Source: Micrasema longulum (lineage: Eukaryota > Arthropoda > Insecta > Trichoptera > Brachycentridae). From it: a DNA stretch of 64,000 bases. The notes under the pieces were generated by a model. That model was not told the origin of the DNA and did not search any database. It was given only the letters and a program-made list of their open reading frames with translations. The position numbers and the translations under genes were made by a program. The stretch covers positions 1 to 64,000 of the forward strand of contig JAGVSM010003781.1 in the NCBI GenBank assembly GCA_022494885.1. Reading direction: 5' to 3'. Shown in pieces: positions 55,021-64,000 of this stretch; the stretch's first letter is position 1, and every line of letters starts with the position of its first letter.

Positions 55021-55559
55021 CAGAGATTTCACATTGATAGTGTAAAAGGGAAAAAAACATGAAAGCATTAAAAAAATAAAAAAACATTTTATGAACTTAA
55101 TTTTTTAAGCAAAGTGAAATTTTTTAAGCCCCTATTAAATATATTTTCAATTCGTACTTATTATTTCAATAATTCTTTCAATTCTACCCTGTCACAAGCC
55201 CACTCACGAAAATACCACAGTTTTCCCGCGTAGACAGATTTTTTCAAGGGCCATGTGATATTAGTTTATTTCATGAAAATTTGCGACCTCGACCATCACT
55301 CCTCACGGTCACGCTTCTTTATATGTATGTAGTTAGATCGTATTGTTTTTAAAAGAATACACGCAACATGAGTATTACATTTCTTCATTTAAAAAAATCT
55401 AGAATATGGAAAAAGCCCACGGCTCTTTTGATCCATCGACATTGTTAGTTTTTAGACGTCAAATAAGAAAAGTCTGTGTTTTTTACGAAGGAAATGATTG
55501 GTACAAATATTTCAGTTTTTCCAAGTAGTTTATTCCTACAAACAAACAAACCATCACGC
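55021..55559. other. Unassigned stretch
   Basis: No supported coding frame; a moderately G+C-richer patch at 55190-55320. Confidence 0.3.
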
Positions 55560-55790
55560 CATCAGGCAGAGAGGATAGAACGCCATATCACTCTATCTTG
55601 GCATACAGATCTCGCTTCCTCATTCCTACATCTTCTCATGCACGCACGCCGATTATTCCTACTTTTGACATGTCCATCTTCAAATATTTAATGGACTTGA
55701 TAGTGTCATGTCTTCCTCGTTTTCTGCGTCCATAAACATTCGCATCGTAGATCATTTTAGCCGTTATTTCGCTGTCTGTAATGTATTTGT
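55560..55790 (-). mobile_element. RTE-like LINE 3' end
   Basis: Minus strand: TDSEITAKMIYDANVYGRRK, then KMDMSKVGIIGVRA and the 3' tail phrase AGGCAGAGAGGATAGAACG. It is a separate insertion from 54590-55020, because the order of parts is reversed. Confidence 0.7.
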
Positions 55791-56184
55791 ATTTAAATAT
55801 TAATAAAAAATAACTTATCTTGTTTGGTACACCATTTTGTGAAAAGGGCCTAAATTATATTGTGATAGTATTTGTTACAATCAATATAGTGTAAAATTTC
55901 CGCAAACCAAGATTTGTAAAATTTCCATTGAAAATAAACTTAAAAATTGTGTGAATAATTATTTTCATATTTGCGTTTAGAATCACCTTAATTAAAAAAA
56001 AAAAAACATTCCCAGATAAAACAAAAACTTGCAGGTGTTAGTAGGGGGTAATGACCCTAGTTAGACTGGCAATAATAAATCAAATATAAAAATAAATAAA
56101 TAATTATAAATACGCATATTATAAAAAGTGGAACATAATATATTAGGACAAAGTGTAAAATGGTGTAAAAAGTACAATCAAACA

Positions 56185-56475
56185 AATAAACCATCACACC
56201 GTTTCCCGTAAGGGTAGACAGAGAGGATAGAACGCCATATCACTCTGTCTTTGCACACATACCTCGCTTCCTCTACATTCATACATCTTCTCATGCACGC
56301 ACTCCGATTATTCCGTCTTTTGACATGTCCATCTTTAATTTTGTGTTGGATTCGGTTGAGCCATGTCTTTTTCGGTCTTCCTCCTTTTCTGCATCCATCA
56401 ATATTCGCATCATAAATCTATTTAGCCGTTATTTCGCTGTCCATTCGCTCTACATGTCCAAACTTAATTTAGTCG
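56185..56475 (-). mobile_element. RTE-like LINE 3' end
   Basis: It has the tail phrase CCCGTAAGGGTAGACAGAGA, then complements of the C-terminal region ('cgcactccgattattccgtc', 'tctgcatccatcaatattcg'). Frame broken. Confidence 0.7.
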
Positions 56476-56747
56476 ATAAATACTATATAATTATTGCTTT
56501 ATAAATATTATGTTAGACTTAAAAAACTAAATAAATAAAAAAATAATTTAAAAAATCCGTCTTTTCATAGAAAACTCTTATCAAATGAGTAGTAAATAAA
56601 TCATGTAATCTATTCGCAAAGTTTGAACATAAAAAAAACATAAATTTTAGCGGCTTGTTAGCGGCATCTATTAAATTTCTTACTAAGTTCTTACGACTTG
56701 AGAACTCATTCTAAAAAGGCTAACACCATAATATTCAGATTGAAATT

Positions 56748-57065
56748 GATTGCAACAGAGAGGAAGACATTTTTGAGCAAGGAATATGGAAGTCTAGACA
56801 CTGACAGGTCTCATGGCCTACCATTGGCTGGTTTTAATGGCCAATTTATACTCTGATGTAACATTGACCAGTCTGCCTATGTTTTAACAACCTTATTTCC
56901 TCAACTTCTATCTCTTGATTTTTGTGTAAATGTAAATGCACTGCCATTTCTAAATTTTTTTTTTCATATCTGTTGCAATACATTTCAATCTTAATAACTC
57001 TCTAAGGAGTTAAGTCCAGCCTTGTCTATGTCTACAAACATTTAAATACACTAAAAGTATGGTTG
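56748..57065. mobile_element. Foldback element FB1 with both ends, decayed
   Basis: Left part 'ttgcaacagagaggaagac', 'ggaagtctagacactgacag', 'gtaacattgaccagtctgcc'. Right part 'tcatatctgttgcaatac', 'ctctaaggagttaagtcc', 'gtctacaaacatttaaatac'. Confidence 0.7.
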
Positions 57066-57124
57066 ACATAATATTACATTTATAATGCTTACACAAGAGC
57101 GCTTTACAAACATTGCGTGTTTTA

Positions 57125-57330
57125 TTAATTTGATTTTATATGGATTGAAGCCATTGAAGAACTGCACCCAGTACCAAGAATGAAAACATTGTATGGTAAA
57201 TGTTTCCATTTATATCTTGGACCTTACTCCTTTAATAGTCTGCCAAAGAATGTTCGAGACATATCAAAATACTCCAAACACAAGTAGGAAATTAAAAAAA
57301 ATAATAATAGATGAAAATGCAATTAACCTA
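57125..57330 (+). mobile_element. LINE C-terminal relic
   Basis: The frame HPVPRMKTLYGKCFHLYLGP, then YSFNSLPKNVRDISKYSK. The pYxFNsLPknvR pattern is the LINE C-terminus. Confidence 0.6.
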
Positions 57331-57369
57331 GAGATGGTGATCATGATATAATACAAGCTACCCTAGTCA

Positions 57370-57710
57370 CACTTATACCCGTATGCAGAAACAAACCTTA
57401 AGGTGAGGAAAGTACATTCTATTGTCTTTACCTTTTTTTTTTTACATTTTTTTTTTTGCACCACAACAGGCCAGGAGGCCTAATTACAGTGGTGAATTAC
57501 ATCACAGAGCACCAGGCTTGAGAAAAATCACATTTTCAATTTTTGTGTTCTCACCGGGAATCGAACCCGGAACCTTCCGTGCGTGAGTCAAGCGTCTTGA
57601 CCACTACACCACGGAGGCCGCCTTCGGGTTATTCTCGGCATTTGACATTAGAATGTACTTTCCTCACCTTAAGTTTTGTCTCTGCATACGGGTATAAGCC
57701 ACACTAAGTT
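57370..57710. mobile_element. Foldback element carrying a SINE-B in its loop
   Basis: 57370-57428 and 57645-57710 are inverted arms (about 60 bp): 'cttaaggtgaggaaagtaca' against 'tgtactttcctcaccttaag', extending through 'acccgtatgcagaaacaaa' and its complement. The space between is almost entirely a minus-strand SINE-B. Confidence 0.8.
57434..57622 (-). repeat. SINE-B, full length
   Basis: The complement reads 'ggcctccgtggtgtagtggt', box B GGGTTCGATTCCCGG, 'gtgatttttctcaagcctgg' and 'gggcctcctggcctgttg' style 3' end. Confidence 0.85.
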
Positions 57711-57817
57711 GACATTCGTAATATATTTATATTTGAAATCTATTTTATTATTTTTTATATAAAAAAAAAAAGAATAGTTTAGTTCTTATTATTTACTCAT
57801 TATTTAAACATTTGTCG

Positions 57818-58078
57818 GCCTAGCGGTGTAATGGTCAGCGCGTTTTACTACCATGCAAGTGGTTTCAGGTTCGATTCCCAACATGGTTGAAAATAAGTAT
57901 TTATTTAATAGGGTGTTTTCACACTAGAATATTACATAGTCCCTGGACTGGTACCTGAAACGTAAGACTGATTACCTTACCTTCATGGGACAAAATTGAT
58001 CAAGATACGCTGCGGTTGGTGTACCAATCCAGCGCCCTATGCACCAGGTGTGAAAAGGAAATGATCATGATAATGATT
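57818..58078 (+). repeat. SINE-A, tRNA-like part to 3' end
   Basis: 'ggcctagcggtgtaatggtc', box B GGTTCGATTCCC, 'ggactggtacctgaaacgta' and 'agcgccctatgcacc'. The best example of the SINE-A body. Confidence 0.85.
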
Positions 58079-58854
58079 TAAACATTTGGACCAACTCAAA
58101 ATGTTGTAATTTTCTCAAATATTTAAATTTTTATAGCATTTCCCAAAAGTCGTAAATAACTTGTAGAGTGGAATTTGAACTTCGGCCTCAATAGTCAATG
58201 CCCGTGAGTCCTCAATACTATCACGAGTCCACAACCCAGTTTTTATTGTATATTGTATATTTTATTGTATTTTTTGTATATTTATCTAAAAAGTCTATTA
58301 TCTGTGCAAAAATACATAATTCAAATGAAACAAATATATTGTTAAATGTCTTCATCGGCACGGGTCTTCCCAGTGAGGAATGTCTTAATTTTTTAAAATA
58401 TTTTTTTTTCTTGTGAAGCATAAAATAAATTTTCAAACTATAAGTTGTTTTGCCCACACTCCATAAGCTTTTATTTAAAATCCGTTACACAAAACATTTT
58501 AATTTGTGAAACGGTAACTGTTACTGATATTTTTTTTAATAACTGAAACGCTCATCTCCAAAAAAACTTGTATTTATCCAAATTATAATTTTATTTTCCA
58601 CAAATTTGAGCCAAAAACATTTCTAATTATAATTCCGCCGTTTGCATACCACTTCAAAAAAAATCTATTGAATTTTCGGCAATAATATTATTAACATATT
58701 ACATGGTGCCGATTGATCGAATAAATGAATGTACATATTTCAATTGCAAATATGTTGATTTGTGTTTTTGTTTGATTTTATTTCTGACTTCCATTGTTAG
58801 AAAAATAAACGAAAAGATTATTTCAGATATAAAATTTAACAATGTTTGATTATG
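58079..58854. other. A/T-rich stretch
   Basis: Overlapping frames at 58198-58457 have no support; nothing else recognised. Confidence 0.35.
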
Positions 58855-59155
58855 TCCAAATGCTTGCAGACTGGCTGGATTTCCTCCCTAGGGAGTTGTT
58901 CATATTTAAATTTATTTCAACAGAGGGAAAAATTTTCTGAGAAGGGAATATGGAAGTCTAGGCATTTACAGGGCTTATGACCTGTCATTGGCTGGTTTAA
59001 ATGGCCACTTTACACTGTGTAACATTCACCATTCTGCCCATGTTTGAACATCCACATTTCCTCAACTCTTCCAATGACAGGTCATAAGCCCTGTAAATGC
59101 CTAGACTTCCATATTCCCTTCTCAAAAAATTTTCCCTCTCTGTTGAAATAAAATT
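58855..59155. mobile_element. Foldback element FB1, well-preserved hairpin
   Basis: 'gaagggaatatggaagtcta' through 'cttatgacctgtcattgg' (58945-58995) is mirrored by 'caatgacaggtcataagccc' through 'cttccatattcccttctc' (59062-59122). The outer end 'gtccaaatgcttgcagactg' is kept on the left. Confidence 0.85.
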
Positions 59156-59182
59156 TAAATAAAATTTAACGTTTATTGGGAA

Positions 59183-59225
59183 ACTGATGTTTCGATTAAA
59201 ATACCATTTTTGAGAATGGTTATAC
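59183..59225 (-). ncRNA. Distant hammerhead-like relic
   Basis: Minus strand: 'ccattctcaaaaatggtatt', then ATCGAAACATCAG. GAAAC is preserved but the CUGANGA box is not. Listed only as a possible relative. Confidence 0.15.
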
Positions 59226-59274
59226 CCGGCACAAAGAAATCATTTTATAAAGTTATGTTTCTTCCACATTCTAA

Positions 59275-59395
59275 TTAAGTTATTCATCATAGCCCGTATT
59301 TGGTGGTGAATAGGACACTGCATCGGTACACTAAATGCAGTATTTCGCTTCACGCACCAGTCCAGGAACAATAGGGCATTTTCACAATTTGAGAA
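59275..59395 (-). repeat. SINE-A 3' fragment
   Basis: 'ataggacactgcatcggtac' and 'cgcaccagtccaggaac' are complements of the SINE-A 3' half. Confidence 0.5.
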
Positions 59396-59499
59396 TAACG
59401 TTGAGAATATTATTGAACACTTACAACTGATTTTTACGACTTTAAAAATGTAAACAAAAATTACATTTATAATTTTCAGGTTCAAAAACGAGCTCATAC

Positions 59500-60127
59500 A
59501 AAAAAGTTCGCAGGTGGTGTCACGTCATTATGACGTCACATGTCATTCCCGCTAGAAGCGCATCTTACAAACATTACGTACAAGTATGACGCGGTAAACA
59601 TACCGTTTATCAAATTTTTGTTACTTTTTTTCAAAAAATGATTATAACAATCTAAATTAATCTTGTTAAATTTTTAAAAAATACGTAATGGAAACAGATT
59701 TTTATAACTGAATTTAAAACAGGAAAACACAGGTTTTGCTATTCTTCGTGTGATTGCAATATAGGCATAATAAAGAATGACAACATCCGACATAAGCTCT
59801 CAATATAATTGCCCAAACTTCCAGTGAAAGAGGCAATGAAAACATTAGAGTTTAATTCGATTATTAAAATCGCGGAATATGAAAATTTTTTTTTTGAGAG
59901 TTACTCGTTTGACAAAAAAAAATTGTAGTATTAGGAAAACCGACAGGAAGACTCATGGTATTAAAATCGATTTTAGGGTATGTGGAGGGAGCGATTTTTT
60001 ATTTCTCCAATAGTGTGCATAAAGTCTCGTTTTTAGTAATTCAAAATATGCGTATTTTATACCAGCGCGCAGTGTCTAAAAATAAATTATGCCTTTAAAA
60101 AATAATGTAGAAATAATAGTTACTCAC
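59500..60127. other. Probable first intron start; TGACGTCA palindrome
   Basis: TGACGTCA occurs near 59536 in a context ('attcccgct') shared in reverse with 20008-20050. 59650-60127 has no repeat match. It lies directly downstream (minus) of the 60128 donor. Confidence 0.35.
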
Positions 60128-60502
60128 GTTAGCTGGATGGTCCACATGCTGTTGTCTCAAAAGTTCAATATCCAGGGTATTTAGTCCAGCCGGCAACGAA
60201 ATGGAATTTCTTCTAAATGCACTTTTTTTCATATCACTCTCTTGCGCAGGGTGAATACTTGCGTCCAGTTCTTCCTCTCCAAGAAGTCCGTCATTATCAC
60301 TCGCGAAATGGATGCCTCCATTAACACCATTACTTTCCACAACAACATTAAAGTCTTCTTCATCGTCTGCATCAACGTAAGGAAGATGGTTTGACGAAGG
60401 AGACTGAATGATTATATGAGGAGTCGTTTGTTGCGCAGCCGCGTTTCTTTCCTCTGCTGTTGGTATTTTAATGTGGAGATCTGATTTCTTTCTTCTAATC
60501 AT
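60128..60502 (-). CDS. First coding exon of an unidentified gene
   Basis: Minus strand: ATG at 60502 (context GCAAAATGA) opens 125 codons to a consensus GTGAGTAA donor, exactly phase 0. The protein start is basic (MIRRKKSDLHIKIP), then a TPHIIIQSPSSNHLPY segment. An acidic stretch follows (DADDEEDF at residues 44-51, GEEELDAS at 75-82). A basic/serine motif KKSAFRRNSISLPAG lies at residues 92-106, then LNTLDIELLRQQH, likely helical. RRNSIS fits basophilic kinase and 14-3-3-type sites. The composition is unlike all repeats here and the donor is strong, making this the best host exon. It looks like a regulatory, disordered N-terminus; the family is not recognised. Confidence 0.75.
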
Positions 60503-60950
60503 TTTGCACTTTTTGCTTGGATCACTTTTATTGCATTACGATTTCATTTCGTTTTTAATGTCCGCACGGAATCAATTGACTGCTATTTAAAAAAAATTGC
60601 CCAGCTCCGTTATCGCACCAACTAAAAAAGAGATAATTTTTTTATTCGGATTTGTTATCAGGGAGACACATTAATTTTGTAAGTAACAAAATGGATTCAT
60701 CATATAAGACAAGATGATCTGGGGCATTTCACGGATTGAACGTATCTAGCTGATTAGATAAGCAACTTCAAACTTTATATTTCAGGATAGAATGCCAAAT
60801 TCCTGCAGAAATTTGAGACAAATATAATCCCAATCACGCCTTTATTTTGGTATAAGCTGGTTTCTCAACGTGTGTCTATCTGAGTCCAAAAATAAATATA
60901 TAATACTCGCTTCACAAGTGTACATAGCAAGTTCTCCCCAAATCCCTTTA
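60503..60950 (-). promoter_or_regulatory. 5' flank of the minus-strand gene
   Basis: Repeat-free sequence upstream of the ATG at 60502, expected to contain the 5' UTR and possibly the promoter, or an acceptor (an AAAAG lies 24 bp upstream of ATG). No core promoter element can be assigned with confidence. Confidence 0.3.
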
Positions 60951-61368
60951 ATTCTTTTTGTATTAGCATATTTTTAAATAATTCCTTTTCCATTATTTAT
61001 GAAAATTATTAATTGTAATTAAGGCCTATTATAGCAAAATAAATTAAAAATCATAAATACGCCGGTCATTTAACTATCGTGCTCTGACAATAACCGACTG
61101 ATTGAATGAACTTTTTCGTCCCTTTCACACAAACACCGGTCCCATAACAGCGTCTCTGTCTTCATTGTAGTAAGTTTTATTGCTCTTTCTTATACAATAA
61201 AACAGATGAATTGTGGTATTGCCATCACTTTTATTCCTGTAATTATGCTCCGCATAATAAGGATAAATATTTTTTGTATTTTTGTAAAATCCAGCATATA
61301 ACACAAATTTCACCTTCCAAATCCGGTGTGAAAATGTCAATTTTAAGATTACAAGAAATACAACTTTA
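60951..61368 (+). repeat. Unclassified dispersed repeat U, copy 2
   Basis: Matches 20340-20625: 'tcataaatacgcc', 'ataaccgactg', 'cagcgtctctgtct', 'aaaatccagcat', 'caattttaagattac'. Confidence 0.6.
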
Positions 61369-61371
61369 TTA

Positions 61372-61735
61372 ATAATGTTTGTGAAATCAACTTATTCTAC
61401 CAAATCCCAAAAGGAACACGTTTACACTACCAGAATTCAAACTAGAGGATGGGTCATGGAGTCTTCCACAAACTCGGGCAAAGAAATTTCAGGTTTCTGG
61501 GCCCCAAAATATTTAATATGTTACCTGAACATTGCTAAACCATGACCTGGATTCAACTTAATAAATTGGTCACAGGGTTTGTAAATGGTTTATTTAATTA
61601 AATACTGTATAACTGTATAATAAATAAACTAGTAGGTGGTCATGTTATAGTTTATTTTGCATAAAAATGTCTGCCTTAAAACAGGTTGTACCTAGTTAGG
61701 CAGACTAGACATAATCCAGAAAATTTATTGGCTAA
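61372..61735 (+). mobile_element. LINE C-terminus and 3' UTR (family L-D), copy 1
   Basis: 'tctaccaaatcccaaaagg', 'atgggtcatggagtcttcc' and 'FLGPKIFNMLPEHC' identify it. The 3' UTR contains 'catgttatagtttatt' and 'aaaaatgtctgcctt'. An inverted relative lies at 63150-63540. Confidence 0.65.
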
Positions 61736-61974
61736 TTATGAATAATCTTTATTTACATCGCATCAGTTTTAAATCAGTTCATATAAGAATTAAAAAATAT
61801 TATCTTTTAAGATAAAACAAGAATTAGAAATAGTACTGTTATCTTTAAAATCCATGTACCTGATATAATATCTCGTGTGTGTAGTGGATATATTACTATT
61901 ACACTCTACACTCATATAAATGACAAACCTCTCAAATAATATTATTGTCTGTGTTTATTCCTTGGCTTAAAGCA

Positions 61975-62124
61975 ATGTTACAATCTAAATTGAGATGCTG
62001 TTGTCCCGCTATTTTTAAAAATGCTCATAAGTCATCGCCACGCGTTGTAGTAGAAATGATAATAACGCACATGGATTCTGAGGCCGTTTTCCACATCAAA
62101 AATTCACCCGGCCCGATGAAATAA
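61975..62124 (+). pseudogene. Short orphan ORF
   Basis: An ATG opens 49 codons: MLQSKLRCCCPAIFKNAHK, then SSPRVVVEMIITHMDSEAVF and HIKNSPGPMK. Slightly G+C-rich and protein-like, but no splice, family or repeat context supports a gene. Confidence 0.2.
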
Positions 62125-62236
62125 TATAAGGTGGATTGACTTCAATCGTATCATATATAATAATAATGGCTTATTAACAAAAATTACAAATTCTTTATCT
62201 ACTACATACATACTTATGTAATATATTTCTCTGGAT

Positions 62237-63145
62237 TATGTCTAGTCTCCTAACTAGGTACAACCTATTTCAAGGCAACCTAAATCATGCCTTTTAGCAT
62301 GCTTTCCTATTTCGAGATAACTGACACTATCATTAATACTACTCTCGACTCAATGCACAGTAACATAAAGCCAGCTTTCATTGGAGACATCCATCGGTAC
62401 AGTACTCGATCAAAAAACAATATATATATTGGATCTGTGAAGTCTACGAAGTTTGGTACTAGATCTTTACAATACATAGGTTTCAAGGAATTTAATAAAT
62501 TGCCACAAAAATTTAAAGTACCTATTTCAAAATATAGAAACAGGACGTGCGAATTGAAGAATTATTTTTTCCAGAAGTACTTTGAATAAATAATGTTAGT
62601 TTATAGAGAATGCGCATCTTGAACATATACCTTTTAATATTTCACCGTTTTTGCTTGTATATGTAATTTTTAATACTATTTAAATGTTATTTGTGTTTTT
62701 TTCTTTTTATATACTTTTTTTGGCTTGTATACATAATTTCAATTTTTTCAACGTTTTTGATAAAAAAAAATAACCTGTATTGGGTGTGCGCATATTTTGT
62801 TAATTAAAAAAATGATTTTATTTTGTACTAGTTCAGTATGTATATATACATCCATGTAATTTTTAAACTTTTTCAATTTTCTTTCCCAGATTGCATAATG
62901 TAAACATTATTTTGAATTTATTTCCATGCCTAGTATTCTGTTTATTCTGTTATTTTCAAGTATTTTTCATACCCTTTTTAATTTGTAGTATATCATAATT
63001 TTAATTTTTCTGCTTTTGTTAAATAATATTATAGTTTAAAATTTAAAAACGTCTCTAAAAAAATTATTATCTGTATGTCCCTAAATGAGTTTTTTTAAAA
63101 AAAACTCCTTGGGAATATTGTATATAATTATGTATAATATGTTTT
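62237..63145 (+). mobile_element. CR1/Jockey-like LINE C-terminus with 3' UTR
   Basis: The plus frame 62287-62589 reads SMHSNIKPAFIGDIHRYSTR, KNNIYIGSVKSTKFGTRSLQ, then YIGFKEFNKLPQKFKVP. HxxxTR...STKFG.RSL...E.NKLP matches the C-terminus of the 16995-18428 element. The first 40 bp (62237-62276) are a minus-sense scrap of the L-D 3' UTR. A long A/T-rich 3' region follows. Confidence 0.75.
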
Positions 63146-63149
63146 CAAT

Positions 63150-63540
63150 ATAATAAAAAAAAAATTTAAAAAAAGGCAGACATTTTTATGCAAAAATAAA
63201 CAATAACATGACTACCTCCTTGTTAACTTATTATAAAGTTTTACAATATATACACCATTTATTATTTTAGAATGTTTTTTAGTAAGTTTTCCGATTTTTC
63301 TCAACGTAAATCCAGTAACCATTTTATTAAAAAATTATTTAATTGAATTTGGGTCATGGTTTTTTAATGTTTGGGTAACATATTGAATATTTTGAGGCAC
63401 AAAAACCTGAAATTTCTTTACCTAAATTCAGAGTTTGTGGTAGACCCCATGACCCATCCTTTAGTTTGACTTCTGCTTGTGTGGGAGTATTCCTTTTGAG
63501 ATTTGGTAGAATAATTTGCTTTCACAAACATAATTATTCT
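63150..63540 (-). mobile_element. LINE family L-D, inverted copy 2
   Basis: It is the reverse complement of 61372-61690: 'ctgaaatttctttacc', 'ccatgacccatccttta' and 'ttgagatttggtagaataat' near the end. It is decayed. Confidence 0.65.
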
Positions 63541-63544
63541 AAAT

Positions 63545-63941
63545 ATATATAATTGCTTTATGTCTAATATATCTAATTCCTCAAACAACTTGACGCTGGG
63601 GTACCTAAAGGTTTTTGAGCAGATTCGAGGGGTTTTAATATTGATTTATAAGTGCCTCCCCATCCTATTTTGTTATAAGTTATAATTGAGTTACATAAAA
63701 TATAATATAGTTGTTTGAGTTTAATTAGGGATAAGATGTAAATATATATATTTATATTTATTTAATATTCCATTGATTAATTGCTAGATAAACGCTCTAA
63801 CCCATTTACTATGAAGCCAACTATCTCCACGTAATTTCCTTTAGCAAAATTTTTATCCGCGAGGAGGAACGAAAAAATAACATTACAAATATATAATAAA
63901 AGTGTATATACGAGTATAATAAAAAAGGTTGTATGTTTCAG
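63545..63941. other. A/T-rich stretch before a possible exon
   Basis: No coding frame; ends with 'ggttgtatgtttcag', a plausible acceptor. Confidence 0.35.
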
Positions 63942-64000
63942 GGAGCCTCCCATCGGACCAAATTACGGAAAGATTAAGAACAGGAGGGCTCGCTCTACGG
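63942..64000 (+). CDS. Possible plus-strand exon, cut by the window end
   Basis: After the TTTCAG acceptor, one base and then an open frame EPPIGPNYGKIKNRRARST continue to the last base. G+C content rises sharply relative to the preceding A/T-rich DNA. It could be the start of an internal exon of a gene on the opposite strand to the 60-kb exon. Only 59 bp are visible. Confidence 0.3.

Noticed and set aside
58198..58457. Overlapping 72- and 78-codon ORFs
   Set aside because: Mutually antisense, low-complexity residue content, no splice or start support.

Overview
The window is strongly A+T-rich eukaryotic DNA, most likely from an arthropod and probably an insect. Spliced-looking exons are tiny islands in tens of kilobases of decayed transposable elements. 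There are several clades of non-LTR retrotransposon, tRNA-derived SINEs, a mariner-type transposase relic and many foldback or MITE-like elements. No bacterial-type operon, rRNA gene or convincing free-standing tRNA gene is visible. Species cannot be named from this sequence.

Host-gene layout. The best coding islands all lie on the minus strand. They are a first coding exon at 60128-60502 (ATG to a GTGAGT donor, phase 0), a 40-codon internal exon at 45033-45152 (phase 0-0), a 41-codon exon at 38939-39061 (phase 0-0, GTAAGA donor) and a terminal exon at 3106-3216. Three share compatible phase and the 45-kb and 3-kb exons share a DGS..LN..L..E motif. They may therefore belong to one long-intron gene of about 57 kb on the minus strand, but that is inference. 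I do not recognise the protein. Weaker possible exons lie at 36808-36974 and 52696-52911 (minus) and at 63942-64000 (plus, running off the window).

Repeat layout. 0-6 kb: a perfect 67-bp inverted repeat around a poly-A tract, a CACGTG-rich foldback element and two TIR-bearing DNA elements. 6-19 kb: LINE 3' ends on both strands, inverted copies of an ~0.85 kb element, an internally deleted mariner, and a LINE inserted in another LINE with an 8-bp target duplication. 19-33 kb: SINEs, foldback elements, a CA/TA microsatellite and a palindromic insertion with a 12-bp target duplication. 33-50 kb: RTE-like, L2-like and CR1/Jockey-like LINE relics, a TTAA-flanked MITE nested in a foldback element, and nested SINEs. 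50-64 kb: more LINE relics, foldback copies and the 60-kb exon.

Most notable: seven dispersed copies of a ~45-nt motif match a hammerhead self-cleaving ribozyme (CUGACGA box, stem II, GAAA, palindromic stem III ACCGGU, stem I GUGUC/GACAU). One copy is intact in all parts and another shows a compensatory change in stem III. Such ribozymes are known from Penelope-like elements and retrozymes; no Penelope protein is visible here.
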